Positions 46,145 to 53,649 of a stretch of DNA of 64,000 nt are shown in pieces (the stretch's first letter is position 1; every line of letters starts with the position of its first letter). Under the pieces are notes generated by a model that saw only the letters and a program-made list of their open reading frames with translations, did not search any database and was not told where the DNA came from. Origin of the DNA: CALINB01 sp938045325 (lineage in GTDB: Bacteria; Pseudomonadota; Alphaproteobacteria; Rhodospirillales; CALINB01); NCBI GenBank assembly GCA_038114465.1, contig JAYNQW010000001.1, forward strand, positions 310,001 to 374,000, read 5' to 3'. The translations under genes and the position numbers were made by a program.

Positions 46145-46968
46145 GATGGTTATTTTTAAGGAGATAACCTAAGCACACAAGAAACAAAATGGCAAAACAT
46201 GCCCCAGTAAATGCGTTTGGGCGCCATAAGAAACTCTCTCTTATATGTTTTATATTTTCAGCAGCGGTATTTAACGCTGGTTGGTACTGCGCCAACCATT
46301 GTTGTGTGTTGGGAACAATCAAGACAAAGCAAAATAAACCAATGATTTGAATAAAAGTGGATAAAGTTGGATAAATCGCCGGGTCGGGGCCGGCCCCGAA
46401 CTGAACGCCGAAATAGCTTAGAAAGGGCACAACATAACTAAAGGACACTTCATAGCTGCTCGGTAGAAATATGCCCGTTTGGCCAGTTAGTGCCATCATC
46501 ATAGTTTGGGCGGAGAGCCAATTTTCCGATCGAAAAAATGTCCAGGCAAAAATGACGGCAAGTAGTGTTGCGGTCTGAGCAGCGAATGTCGTTATTCCTT
46601 TAAAATTTCCTTGTGGCCAGCTAATCAACGGGTAAAGCCGTCGCCATCCGTGATTGATGATTAAATACAACCCATGAAGTCCGCCCCATATAACAAAATT
46701 CCATGCCGCTCCGTGCCATAGCCCACCCAACAGCATGACAATAGCCAGGTTGATATATCTACGAACTCTACCTAAGCGATTACCGCCCAATGGCACATAT
46801 AGATAGTCTCGCAAGAAACGAGATAGCGTCATATGCCAGCGCCGCCAAAAATCGATAATGTTTTTTGCTTTATAGGGCGAATTAAAATTCAAAGGCAATT
46901 TGATACCAAATATCCTGGCAAGACCAATTGCCCTGTCTCTATATTCTACAATGTCAAGATTTTGTTGT
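46119..46968 (-). CDS. MBOAT O-acyltransferase, C-terminal part (broken by assembly gap)
   Basis: Open from the N-run to the stop at 46119. It has the C-terminal half of an AlgI-type MBOAT: AIGLARIFGIKLPLNF, FWRRWHMTLSRFLRDYLYVPLGGNR, and GGLWHGAAWNF with the catalytic His. The residues next to the gap (LDIVEYRDRAIG) replace the FDFSGYSDMAIG seen in the other two MBOATs. The contig end may thus be misassembled, or this copy has a diverged motif. It is the same gene as 46979-47703. Confidence 0.85.
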
Positions 46969-46978
46969 NNNNNNNNNN
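46969..46978. other. Assembly gap (10 N)
   Basis: Ten undetermined bases inside the third MBOAT gene. Direct joining of the flanks without the N keeps the frame (ALEIY, then LQQNLDIVEY) but adds about four residues relative to the other MBOATs. Confidence 0.98.
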
Positions 46979-47703
46979 AAATAAATCTCTAGCGCAACAG
47001 CAAAATTTGCAGCCCATGCCGTGACAAAAGTAACTGGGTCTCCATGCGCTGCTGCGGAGAAAACGCGGTCGGCATATTCACCCATAGGATCTGCAAGGAT
47101 CACCTTTTTAAATAAGCCGATGGTAAAAATACTGATACCGACGACAATATTTTCAAGTCGCAACCGAATTTTCTCGGATTGTGCGTACTGAGGAAGTATC
47201 TCTCCGTGATGTACAATAGGTCCAGCAATTAACTGAGGGAAAAATGCGACAAATAGGCAGTAACGACCAAAGTGATTCTCGTATGCGATTCCGCGTTGCG
47301 TATCCACAAGATAGGCAATTTGTTGAAAAGTAAAAAAAGATATTCCTAAGGGAAGAACGATGTTACCGAGATTGAATTGAGTGCCTGATAAGTCATTTAC
47401 CGTACTCGTTAAGAAACCGGCATATTTAAACCATCCTAGTAGCGTTAAGTTAAAAATTACTCCGATGGTCAAATAAACTTTTGATCGGTTAGTCGATAAA
47501 ATTCGACCCCAAGTATAATTGATGAAAATCGAACCAATGAGCAACCAAATCAAATTCCAATTCCACCAGCCGTAAAAAAAGATAGAGGCTAAAGCAAGAA
47601 AGTATATAGCTGCATTGGTGTGCCCATAATGGGTGAATAAATAAAAAATTAAAACGGCTAATGGTAAAAAGCCGAAGATAAATTCAAATGAATTAAAAAG
47701 CAT
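46979..47703 (-). CDS. MBOAT O-acyltransferase, N-terminal part (broken by assembly gap)
   Basis: From ATG 47703 (MLFNSFEFIFGF) to the N-run, 241 codons. The sequence carries the expected N-terminal membrane segments, FFTFQQIAYLVDT, and the PQLIAGPIVHH segment conserved with the copies at 6568 and 15063. It ends ALEIY, just before the DFSGYSDM-type motif. With 46119-46968 it makes one protein of roughly 520 residues that O-acylates a glycan at the inner membrane. Confidence 0.88.
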
Positions 47704-47730
47704 AACTTTCGGTATGTATAGAAAGTTAAA

Positions 47731-48918
47731 TTAAGTGGTGATTTTATCCGCTAAATGCGGGCTCGACGGGATATTGATGATTCTCTCAAATAGACCATTG
47801 GTGTGAGACAAGTCCATACGGGGGCAGCCCTGATACATTGTAAGCCTATGAACTGGTGTCCATGTCGGCTGTGCCCTGAAACCGGCATTATTAGCTGCTT
47901 TTAAAATGTCGTCCCGATATGCAATATGATCGCTGTCAAGCATCAATACATTTAGCCAATAATTGCTTTGGCAATGTTGAGGCTCTTGAAAAAATTTAAT
48001 CCCATGCAAACCAGAAAAAGCAGCATTGTAGGCGTCAGCAAGCGCTCGCTTCTTTTGAAGAAATAGAGGCAATTGTTCGAGTTGGGCGCATCCGACTGCG
48101 GCATTAAGGTTCGTGAGCCTATAATTAAATCCGACGACATCGTGCTCGCGCAGCCAGGGATGCGGCACTTTGCCGGTATCCGTGAGGTGCCGGGCCGCGA
48201 CGGCGATATTTTCATCATTTGTTAGGACAGCACCGCCTCCACCAGTTGTTATGACCTTATTACCGTTGAAGCTTAGAGCGGCCATCTGTCCCCAGTGCCC
48301 GGTATGACGGCCATTGTAATACGAGCCGATCGATTCAGCAGCATCTTCTATTAAGGTCAGGCAAAACCGATCGCAAATGCCTTGCAGCGCATTTAGATCT
48401 GCAGGATGGCCGAACGTATGCATGGCAATCAATGCTTTGATAGGGCGTCCGGTCTTTGCATTAAAGCATGCGCCGTTTTTTAAAACGGCGTTTTCTTGTA
48501 AATATCTCGAAAGCTTTTCGGGATCGATGCTGAGTGTTGCCTCTTCTGTGTCGGCAAAATGGGGTATTGCCCCGCAATAAGTAACGGCATTAGCTGTGGC
48601 AATAAACGTTAAGGAAGGAATGATAACTTCGTCGTCTTGTTTTACACCGGATAAAAGCAAAATTGTATGAAGTGCTGCAGTGCCGTTATTGGTTGCAATA
48701 GCATAGCGAACTCCCGTGAATGCGCATAAATCTTTTTCAAAACGATCGACATAACTGCCAACAGATGAGACCCAGCCGGTATCGAGGCACTCTTTAACAT
48801 ACTTCCATTCATTACCGCTGAAGGTAGGCTCATGGAGACCCGCTGGTTGATTGAGAACATTTCTCAACGCAGTGATGACGTCTTCTACAGTAAAGTTCTT
48901 TAAAGCGGCAGCTGCCAT
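47731..48918 (-). CDS. LegC-like DegT/DnrJ/EryC1/StrS aminotransferase
   Basis: A 395-residue PLP aminotransferase with the N-terminal extension typical of the LegC subfamily (AGLHEPTFSGNEW and TGWVSSVGSYVDRFE). Lys221 in FNGNKVITTGGGG is the PLP Lys; EDAAESIGS and IPSLTFIATAN match. LegC enzymes aminate the 4-keto-6-deoxy nucleotide sugar made by LegB in the legionaminic acid route. No LegB-type 4,6-dehydratase was found in this window, so it must be elsewhere or replaced. Confidence 0.9.
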   Translation of the reverse strand: MAAAALKNFTVEDVITALRNVLNQPAGLHEPTFSGNEWKYVKECLDTGWVSSVGSYVDRFEKDLCAFTGVRYAIATNNGTAALHTILLLSGVKQDDEVIIPSLTFIATANAVTYCGAIPHFADTEEATLSIDPEKLSRYLQENAVLKNGACFNAKTGRPIKALIAMHTFGHPADLNALQGICDRFCLTLIEDAAESIGSYYNGRHTGHWGQMAALSFNGNKVITTGGGGAVLTNDENIAVAARHLTDTGKVPHPWLREHDVVGFNYRLTNLNAAVGCAQLEQLPLFLQKKRALADAYNAAFSGLHGIKFFQEPQHCQSNYWLNVLMLDSDHIAYRDDILKAANNAGFRAQPTWTPVHRLTMYQGCPRMDLSHTNGLFERIINIPSSPHLADKITT

Positions 48919-48958
48919 GAAATCATACTTATTCTAAAGATGTACAGTCATATCCCGG

Positions 48959-49789
48959 CTATTTAACAGCCTCGACATACAGTGATTTGTCAGGGTGCGC
49001 GGTGTCGATCCCAAGCATTCTGCTAAGACCTAAGAAATCTGTTTTTTCAAAAAAGCCGGTATCGCCTTTGAGTTCTTTGAAACGGCTTCCATGTGGTGTA
49101 GAACGATAAACTTCGGAGAAACCAGCATCCTGCAGCATGCTGGTTAATTTAGTTTCGTTGAACCAGTTAATGTGGTTTCCGCCATGCCGCCGCTGTTCTT
49201 CCCGGGAAGCCCGCGAACAATAATGGTCTGCGAATTGAATGGCACCCATATTTTGATAATTTTTGAGAATTTCATCAGTATCAATTTTGCCAACTAAGTC
49301 AGTGGCTATCCGCTGGAGCAATGCCTCCTCAAGATTAAGATTGTTCCGAAGCTGCTGAGTAAAAAAATTTTCTGTTTTATTTTCGAAAGCTTGGCAGATC
49401 AAATCGTAATCCGGCATTGTTAGCCGGACAGCCCCTCCCGGCTTTGTGCAACGATATAATTCTCGGAAAATATATGAGCAGTTTTCTTGAGGAATATGCT
49501 CAAGCGTATGAGATGAAAAAAAATAGGTAACAGAATTGTCGTCAAGCGGTAGAGGGGTATAGTCAAGAAGGTCGATATTAAAATCGATGTATATCTTTGA
49601 ATAAGGATAATACGGCGAAACATAATCCATAACCTTCCAATGTGGTCGGAAAAACAATCCACCGCCGAGATTAATCATCAACTTCTTTTCTTCTTTACTC
49701 AGACAAAACAGGGAATACAGCCTTTTGCGCGCAAAAAGGGCACGTGTCAGTAATTTAAATTTGATGATGAGTTTGAGGCGCTCCAGCAT
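48959..49789 (-). CDS. Methyltransferase-like protein
   Basis: A 276-residue protein. INLGGGLFFRPHWKVMD resembles motif I of predicted SAM-dependent methyltransferases of the DUF4627/WcaE-neighbour type; FSSHTLEHIPQENC and ELYRCTKPGGAVRLTMPDYD are typical class I segments. The C-terminal half is helical and less conserved. It is the second gene downstream of the ops-like element. Likely acts on a glycan precursor; target unknown. Confidence 0.75.
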   Translation of the reverse strand: MLERLKLIIKFKLLTRALFARKRLYSLFCLSKEEKKLMINLGGGLFFRPHWKVMDYVSPYYPYSKIYIDFNIDLLDYTPLPLDDNSVTYFFSSHTLEHIPQENCSYIFRELYRCTKPGGAVRLTMPDYDLICQAFENKTENFFTQQLRNNLNLEEALLQRIATDLVGKIDTDEILKNYQNMGAIQFADHYCSRASREEQRRHGGNHINWFNETKLTSMLQDAGFSEVYRSTPHGSRFKELKGDTGFFEKTDFLGLSRMLGIDTAHPDKSLYVEAVK

Positions 49790-49825
49790 GACGGCGTGTT
49801 TGATGTTTCTAATAAAATTGTCGAG

Positions 49826-50959
49826 CTACGGTTTTGAGCTTACTTCCCAATTTCCGTAGTAACTTGTGGGTTGGCTGATATCTTTGAATAGTCCCTGCTT
49901 CATAGCCGTGAGAAGCTCTCGAATACCGTCAGGAACGGTATACGCAGGTTCAAAAAATAAAGTTTCTCGAACTTTTGAAAAGTTGACCCGATAATTACGG
50001 GGATCTTGATCGTGCTTTTGATAACGAATGTCGCCATTTGGTATTTCTTTTAAAATCGCCTCGGCAATCATTTTCTTGGTGTAGTTATTAACATCACCAC
50101 CGGCGTTGAAAACTTCAAAGGCAATTCGATCAACCGGAGCCTCAAGTACCCGTCGGATCAGTTCGGCAAAATCTCGAAGGTGACAATAGGGTCGCCAAGT
50201 ATCGGCATCGTAAATAAGCAGCTCTTCTCCAAGCGCGAGCGTACGGGTAAATTCGCTGACCGTTAAATCAAAACGCATGCGCGGACTGAGGCCGAATGCA
50301 GTGGCAAATCTTAAAATCGTCGGGTGATAATCAATATCATCCTTTAAATTTAAAATTTTTTCCTCAATACGTACTTTGGATTCGGCGTACAGAGACAAAG
50401 GCTTTAAGGGAAAGTCTTCCGCGGCAATTTGGTCGCCCTCAATGAGTCCGTAATTTGAGCACGTTGAAACAAATACGACTTTATTGAACCGGCGTCCGTT
50501 AATCTTACGAAGAATTAAATCGTAACCTTCGTCATTAACTTTTTTGGAGATTTCCGGATATTTTTTGGTCACCGGATCACCGACCAAACCTGCCAGGAGT
50601 ATTACGTCGGTAACCCCGTTTAACGCCGATTCGAATTCGGCATTAGACGTTATATCACCATGTAACAATTCATAGTTCTTGTGGTGAAGTGTCGGAACGA
50701 TACTTAATCCGTGTTTGTACAGAAGATTGTCAAAACAACGGACCTTATATCCAACACTTAAGAAGTGATCAGTTAAGACAGTCCCGACATATCCGGCACC
50801 ACCAACAATTAAAATTTTTCTCTCTGAGAGATTTTGTGGTGAAAGAGTGTCTTTATTAAAACGCTGATACTCGACTTCTAAGTCATTCTGGTACTGCGCC
50901 GGAAGGTGTTTGTTCGTTTCGAGAAGAGCTTCGACTGAATGGTGATCTGTATTTGTCAT
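49826..50959 (-). CDS. NAD-dependent epimerase/dehydratase (extended SDR)
   Basis: A 377-residue extended SDR with a 45-residue N-terminal extension. The cofactor motif VGGAGYVGTVL is at about residue 52, FVSTCSNYG holds the active-site Ser/Thr region, and YAESK supplies Tyr and Lys. It lacks the TDEVYG segment of 4,6-dehydratases, so it is not an obvious LegB. Relatives act as 4-epimerases or 4-ketoreductases on nucleotide sugars. It is the first structural gene after the leader containing the ops-like site, whose core ends 21 bases upstream of the ATG. Confidence 0.85.
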   Translation of the reverse strand: MTNTDHHSVEALLETNKHLPAQYQNDLEVEYQRFNKDTLSPQNLSERKILIVGGAGYVGTVLTDHFLSVGYKVRCFDNLLYKHGLSIVPTLHHKNYELLHGDITSNAEFESALNGVTDVILLAGLVGDPVTKKYPEISKKVNDEGYDLILRKINGRRFNKVVFVSTCSNYGLIEGDQIAAEDFPLKPLSLYAESKVRIEEKILNLKDDIDYHPTILRFATAFGLSPRMRFDLTVSEFTRTLALGEELLIYDADTWRPYCHLRDFAELIRRVLEAPVDRIAFEVFNAGGDVNNYTKKMIAEAILKEIPNGDIRYQKHDQDPRNYRVNFSKVRETLFFEPAYTVPDGIRELLTAMKQGLFKDISQPTSYYGNWEVSSKP

Positions 50960-50979
50960 TTACTTTTATTACGTTTTCC

Positions 50980-50990
50980 CATGCTACCGC
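50980..50990 (-). promoter_or_regulatory. ops-like element (GCGGTAGCATG)
   Basis: On the minus strand this reads GCGGTAGCATG, matching the E. coli RfaH recruitment sequence GGCGGTAGCGTG over its core with one change at a tolerated position. The two 5' bases overlap the 3' arm of the adjacent hairpin. It lies 110 bases after the NusG/RfaH-like stop. Confidence 0.5.
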
Positions 50991-51020
50991 AGTCTGGGTG
51001 AAAACGGTCAACCAGACTGC
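50989..51020 (-). other. Hairpin, 9-bp perfect stem, abutting the ops-like site
   Basis: GCAGTCTGG (minus, 51020-51012) pairs with CCAGACTGC (50997-50989) around a 14-base loop. There is no U-tract after it, so it is not a canonical intrinsic terminator; a pause or recruitment hairpin is more likely. Confidence 0.6.
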
Positions 51021-51032
51021 TAAAGTTAAAGC

Positions 51033-51069
51033 GCCGTAAAATGTAACTTCAGGACATATTCTTTACGGC
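51033..51069 (-). other. Second leader hairpin (8-bp stem)
   Basis: GCCGTAAA and TTTACGGC form an 8-bp stem with a 21-base interior that contains a further ATGT/ACAT pairing. It lies 32 bases downstream of the antiterminator stop. It could protect the transcript end or attenuate transcription. Confidence 0.45.
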
Positions 51070-51100
51070 TATGGCGTAAGCGTTTCGGCGCACCTAAAAT

Positions 51101-51604
51101 TCAGGCGGCGGCCTCCACAAATTCAGAATTCACTTTGACTTTGACGCTGCGGCCCATCAGGTCTAACAAAATCATGACACGTTGATCGTCCGTTACGCTG
51201 TCGAACGAACCGATAACGTCGGCAAACGGACCATCAAGAAGACGAACTGAGTCGCCCTTTTGAAACCGTTCAAGGGGATCGGCGACAAAAATACCGTTTT
51301 CGTTTTCATGGGCACGAATACCCTCGATGATACCGGTAGGAATTTTTGACGGCTCGGTCCCCGAGCAAACAAGATGTTTGACACCGAGTGTTGAATTGAT
51401 GGAACGCCAGCGGTGCAAGTCCATATCAAACTTAACGAACAAATAGCGCGGAAATAGCGGTGCCTTGATGAGTTCTGTCTTGCGGGCATGGCGGCGCCGT
51501 TTCAGATAACGTGGCAGATATATTTCAAATCCTTGATTGCGCAGGTGATGCGCAGCTTTTTCTTCGGATTGCGCGTGTGTGTTGACGGTATACCAGCTTG
51601 ACAT
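51101..51604 (-). CDS. NusG-family antiterminator (RfaH-like specialised paralogue)
   Basis: A 167-residue protein. Residues 1-95 form the NGN domain (WYTVNTHAQSEEKAAHHLRNQ, PLFPRYLFVKFD), and a KOW-like C-terminal domain follows (FQKGDSVRLLDGPFADVIG). Size, basic KRRRHARK segment and location at the head of a polysaccharide locus fit RfaH/LoaP-type specialised NusG proteins rather than the essential NusG, which usually lies beside secE. It binds paused RNA polymerase and suppresses termination over long operons. The ops-like site in its own downstream leader is the likely loading site. Confidence 0.9.
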   Translation of the reverse strand: MSSWYTVNTHAQSEEKAAHHLRNQGFEIYLPRYLKRRRHARKTELIKAPLFPRYLFVKFDMDLHRWRSINSTLGVKHLVCSGTEPSKIPTGIIEGIRAHENENGIFVADPLERFQKGDSVRLLDGPFADVIGSFDSVTDDQRVMILLDLMGRSVKVKVNSEFVEAAA

Positions 51605-51609
51605 AATTT

Positions 51610-52254
51610 TTACTCCGCCAAACTCGGTTTAACGCGAGAAATATGCATAAAGCGTGGCGCCAGAATTCGATCCGTCGGTATATGCTGCGCAAGTTCATCA
51701 AAACAGGCTTGGGGTTTCGATAGATCAGTGATGACAACCGCATCGATTGATCTGAGATCATCAAAATTTGGGTAAACCTTAAGACCGACAAACGTATCTT
51801 GATTAGAACCGGGTGCCACAACGCCGATAATCTCAACGGATGTTTCCCCGGCACTTAATGTTGCAATTTCCGCGAGGTCGCTTTTGCCGTACAAGACAAC
51901 CTTTTTCCAATTGCGACGGTCGCATGTCTCGAAAATCTCTTCGCATTGTTTACGAGCCGCGCGGAAAAAATTAAATGATGTCGTTAGGTAGTGTGCCGTG
52001 AGCCGACTTTTTTCGCCGAAGCCTTGTGGCGTTAAATAATATAAATACCGGTTCGCCGGCGCCTGTGTGACTTTGATCAATCCCTTTTTTGCGCAACGTT
52101 TTAAGTACGCGTTGGCCATACCCAGAGCGATACCGAGCTCCTTGGCTAGTGAGCGCTGCGTGACCGCATCGTTGCTCTCGACGGCATTGAGCACGCCGAG
52201 GGTAATTTCCGGGTCAAGTTCCTGATTGGACAGCTTTGAAGGCGAATCGCTCAC
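51610..52254 (-). CDS. Winged-helix regulator with C-terminal Rossmann-like domain
   Basis: A 214-residue protein. Residues 15-85 form a winged helix (TQRSLAKELGIALGMANAYLKRCAKKGLIKV, split here as two helices and a wing). The C-terminal 110 residues resemble a nucleotide-binding Rossmann-like domain of the PglD-N/CoA-binding type (KVVLYGKSDLAEIATL, IIGVVAPGS, AVVITDLSKP). It starts at GTG 52254, with AAAGG seven bases upstream. Two GTTC-N7-GAAC palindromes overlap its promoter, pointing to autorepression. The C-terminal domain may sense a nucleotide sugar. It is co-transcribed with the antiterminator (5-base gap). Confidence 0.83.
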   Translation of the reverse strand: MSDSPSKLSNQELDPEITLGVLNAVESNDAVTQRSLAKELGIALGMANAYLKRCAKKGLIKVTQAPANRYLYYLTPQGFGEKSRLTAHYLTTSFNFFRAARKQCEEIFETCDRRNWKKVVLYGKSDLAEIATLSAGETSVEIIGVVAPGSNQDTFVGLKVYPNFDDLRSIDAVVITDLSKPQACFDELAQHIPTDRILAPRFMHISRVKPSLAE

Positions 52255-52273
52255 GGAAGGGCCTTTGCTTCGT

Positions 52274-52288
52274 GTTCACGCTACGAAC
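52274..52288. promoter_or_regulatory. Operator-like palindrome 1, GTTC-N7-GAAC
   Basis: GTTC ACGCTAC GAAC, extended to TGTTC/GAACA. It overlaps the downstream edge of the -10 box and the predicted start site, so an occupying protein would block RNA polymerase. Confidence 0.6.
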
Positions 52289-52316
52289 AATATCGCGTTC
52301 ATAGTCTGAACGTCAA
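52287..52316 (-). promoter_or_regulatory. Sigma-70-type promoter for the regulator-antiterminator operon
   Basis: On the minus strand, -35 TTGACG (52316-52311), 18-base spacer, -10 TATTGT (52292-52287). Transcription would start near 52280, about 25 bases ahead of GTG 52254. Both boxes overlap the palindromic operators. Confidence 0.6.
52297..52311. promoter_or_regulatory. Operator-like palindrome 2, GTTC-N7-GAAC
   Basis: GTTC ATAGTCT GAAC, extended to CGTTC/GAACG. It fills the spacer and touches the -35 box. It lies 23 bases (about two helical turns) from palindrome 1 with identical half-sites and spacing. Confidence 0.6.
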
Positions 52317-52472
52317 GGAAGATATTGAATCAAAAGCACCTTTTAAATTTTTTCAACAGGCATGCGAGAACTTCTAATAATAGGTATAAATTCTTATTCT
52401 GTGATAAAATTGATCCGCCAGAGTGAGGATTCACCTATATGATAATTTCCTGAGCTGATAAGTATTGTTTCG

Positions 52473-53072
52473 ATGCCGAAAAAATCGACCCATATCACCA
52501 AAGTCGCGCACCGTATGGCAGCTGAAGACCGTTGGCGGTGCCAAGGGCATCGGGGCGGGGTGCTCTGGTTTACGGGCCTGTCGGCATCGGGTAAAACGAC
52601 GCTCGCCTTTGAGCTTGAAAAACGGCTCTTCGATCAGGGGATGAAGGTTTATGTCCTCGATGGCGATAATATGCGCTTTGGGCTCTCGGCCGATCTCGGG
52701 TTCAGTCCCGATGATCGAATGGAACACATCCGGCGAGTTGGCGAAGTTGCGGCTTTATTCGCCGATGCCGGCATTCTTGTCATATCGGCATTTATTTCAC
52801 CGTACCGGGAAGACCGCCAACGGGCACGCAAGGTAGCCGGCGAAAATTTTCACGAGATTTATTTATCCGCCCCGGTCGATGTTTGTGAAACCCGGGATCC
52901 GAAGGGATTGTACGCAAAAGCTCGCCGTGGCGAATTGTCGGACTTCACGGGCGTGTCTGCTCCTTATGAAGAGCCGGAACATTGTGAATTGATTGTTGAT
53001 ACGGGAACGCTTTCCGTTGAAGAAAGCCTAAACGTCCTCACCACGTATGTAGAAGAAAAGTTTAAGCTTTAG
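52473..53072 (+). CDS. cysC: Adenylyl-sulfate kinase
   Basis: A 199-residue canonical APS kinase: P-loop GLSASGKT (35-42), DGDNMRFGLSADLGFSPDDR, ISAFISPYREDRQRAR, and RDPKGLYAKARRGELSDFTG. It phosphorylates adenylyl-sulfate to PAPS, the sulfate donor. It is divergently transcribed from the regulator across a 218-base AT-rich intergenic region and ends 4 bases inside the convergent TPR-like gene. No sulfotransferase was recognised in this window, so it may serve general sulfate assimilation or glycan sulfation encoded elsewhere. Confidence 0.92.
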   Translation: MPKKSTHITKVAHRMAAEDRWRCQGHRGGVLWFTGLSASGKTTLAFELEKRLFDQGMKVYVLDGDNMRFGLSADLGFSPDDRMEHIRRVGEVAALFADAGILVISAFISPYREDRQRARKVAGENFHEIYLSAPVDVCETRDPKGLYAKARRGELSDFTGVSAPYEEPEHCELIVDTGTLSVEESLNVLTTYVEEKFKL

Positions 53073-53632
53073 CATTTTCTTTTATTTGGATCAGGCGTTA
53101 AGCCAAATAGTCTTTCCAATCCGTATTCCTGATTAAAACTCAGTTTTTTTGCAAGCTCGGCTTCACGCGCAACCTGTACGCGACAAATTGCATAATCGTA
53201 AAATACGACAAGGTCTTGTGCCGTTTTTTTATAACTGTCATCAGCGCGCGCCGGTTCCGTTTTGCCGCGGGCGATATCAAAAAAGATACGCCGCGCATGA
53301 CGGAGATCGACATCAAGCGCCCACGCCGTTCGTTCACGAAAGAACAGGGCATGCCAATATTTTTTGTTATGCTTGAGATGTTGATATGTTGCCGTTAGCC
53401 AATGCCAAGCATTTTTATGGACGGGCCAATGGTGAAGGGATGCTTTGAATTTATCGGCGGCAGCCAATAAATCGCCTTTTAGATATAACTGTTTTCCGGC
53501 CTCAAATTGTTGATTGGCTTTCTCGGCACTATAAGAATTGGCGCTTGCCGTATTTGCAAAAAACCATGCAAAGCTCATCAACAAGCAAAATACGAAAACC
53601 GGCCATTTCATTTTAAAGCCAAATGTTAACAC
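53069..53632 (-). CDS. Secreted TPR-like protein
   Basis: A 187-residue protein. Residues 8-31 form a signal peptide (hydrophobic core, then ANTASANS for cleavage). The mature part starts with a TPR-like pair of helices (QQFEAGKQLYLKGDLLAAADKFKASL, given in two parts in the fold; HKNAWHWLTATYQHLKHN). The C-terminal half is basic. A role as a periplasmic scaffold for polysaccharide assembly is possible, but the family is not recognised. It follows the UDP-sugar dehydrogenase gene by 17 bases and may share its transcript. Confidence 0.7.
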   Translation of the reverse strand: MLTFGFKMKWPVFVFCLLMSFAWFFANTASANSYSAEKANQQFEAGKQLYLKGDLLAAADKFKASLHHWPVHKNAWHWLTATYQHLKHNKKYWHALFFRERTAWALDVDLRHARRIFFDIARGKTEPARADDSYKKTAQDLVVFYDYAICRVQVAREAELAKKLSFNQEYGLERLFGLTPDPNKRKC

Positions 53633-53649
53633 GCGATTGTCACGTGGTT

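Larger units (their letters stand above)
50960..51100 (-). promoter_or_regulatory. Structured leader between the RfaH-like gene and the structural genes
   Basis: A 141-base non-coding leader containing two inverted repeats and an ops-like element (listed separately). Its placement after a NusG paralogue and before a long glycan operon is what would be expected of a pause/recruitment region for processive antitermination. Confidence 0.5.

Noticed and set aside
49826..50959. LegB-type 4,6-dehydratase
   Set aside because: It lacks the TDEVYG-type dehydratase segment and has STCSNYG instead, as in other extended SDRs.
50989..51020. Intrinsic terminator after the antiterminator gene
   Set aside because: The stem is strong but no U-tract follows on the minus strand, and the adjoining ops-like site favours a recruitment hairpin.
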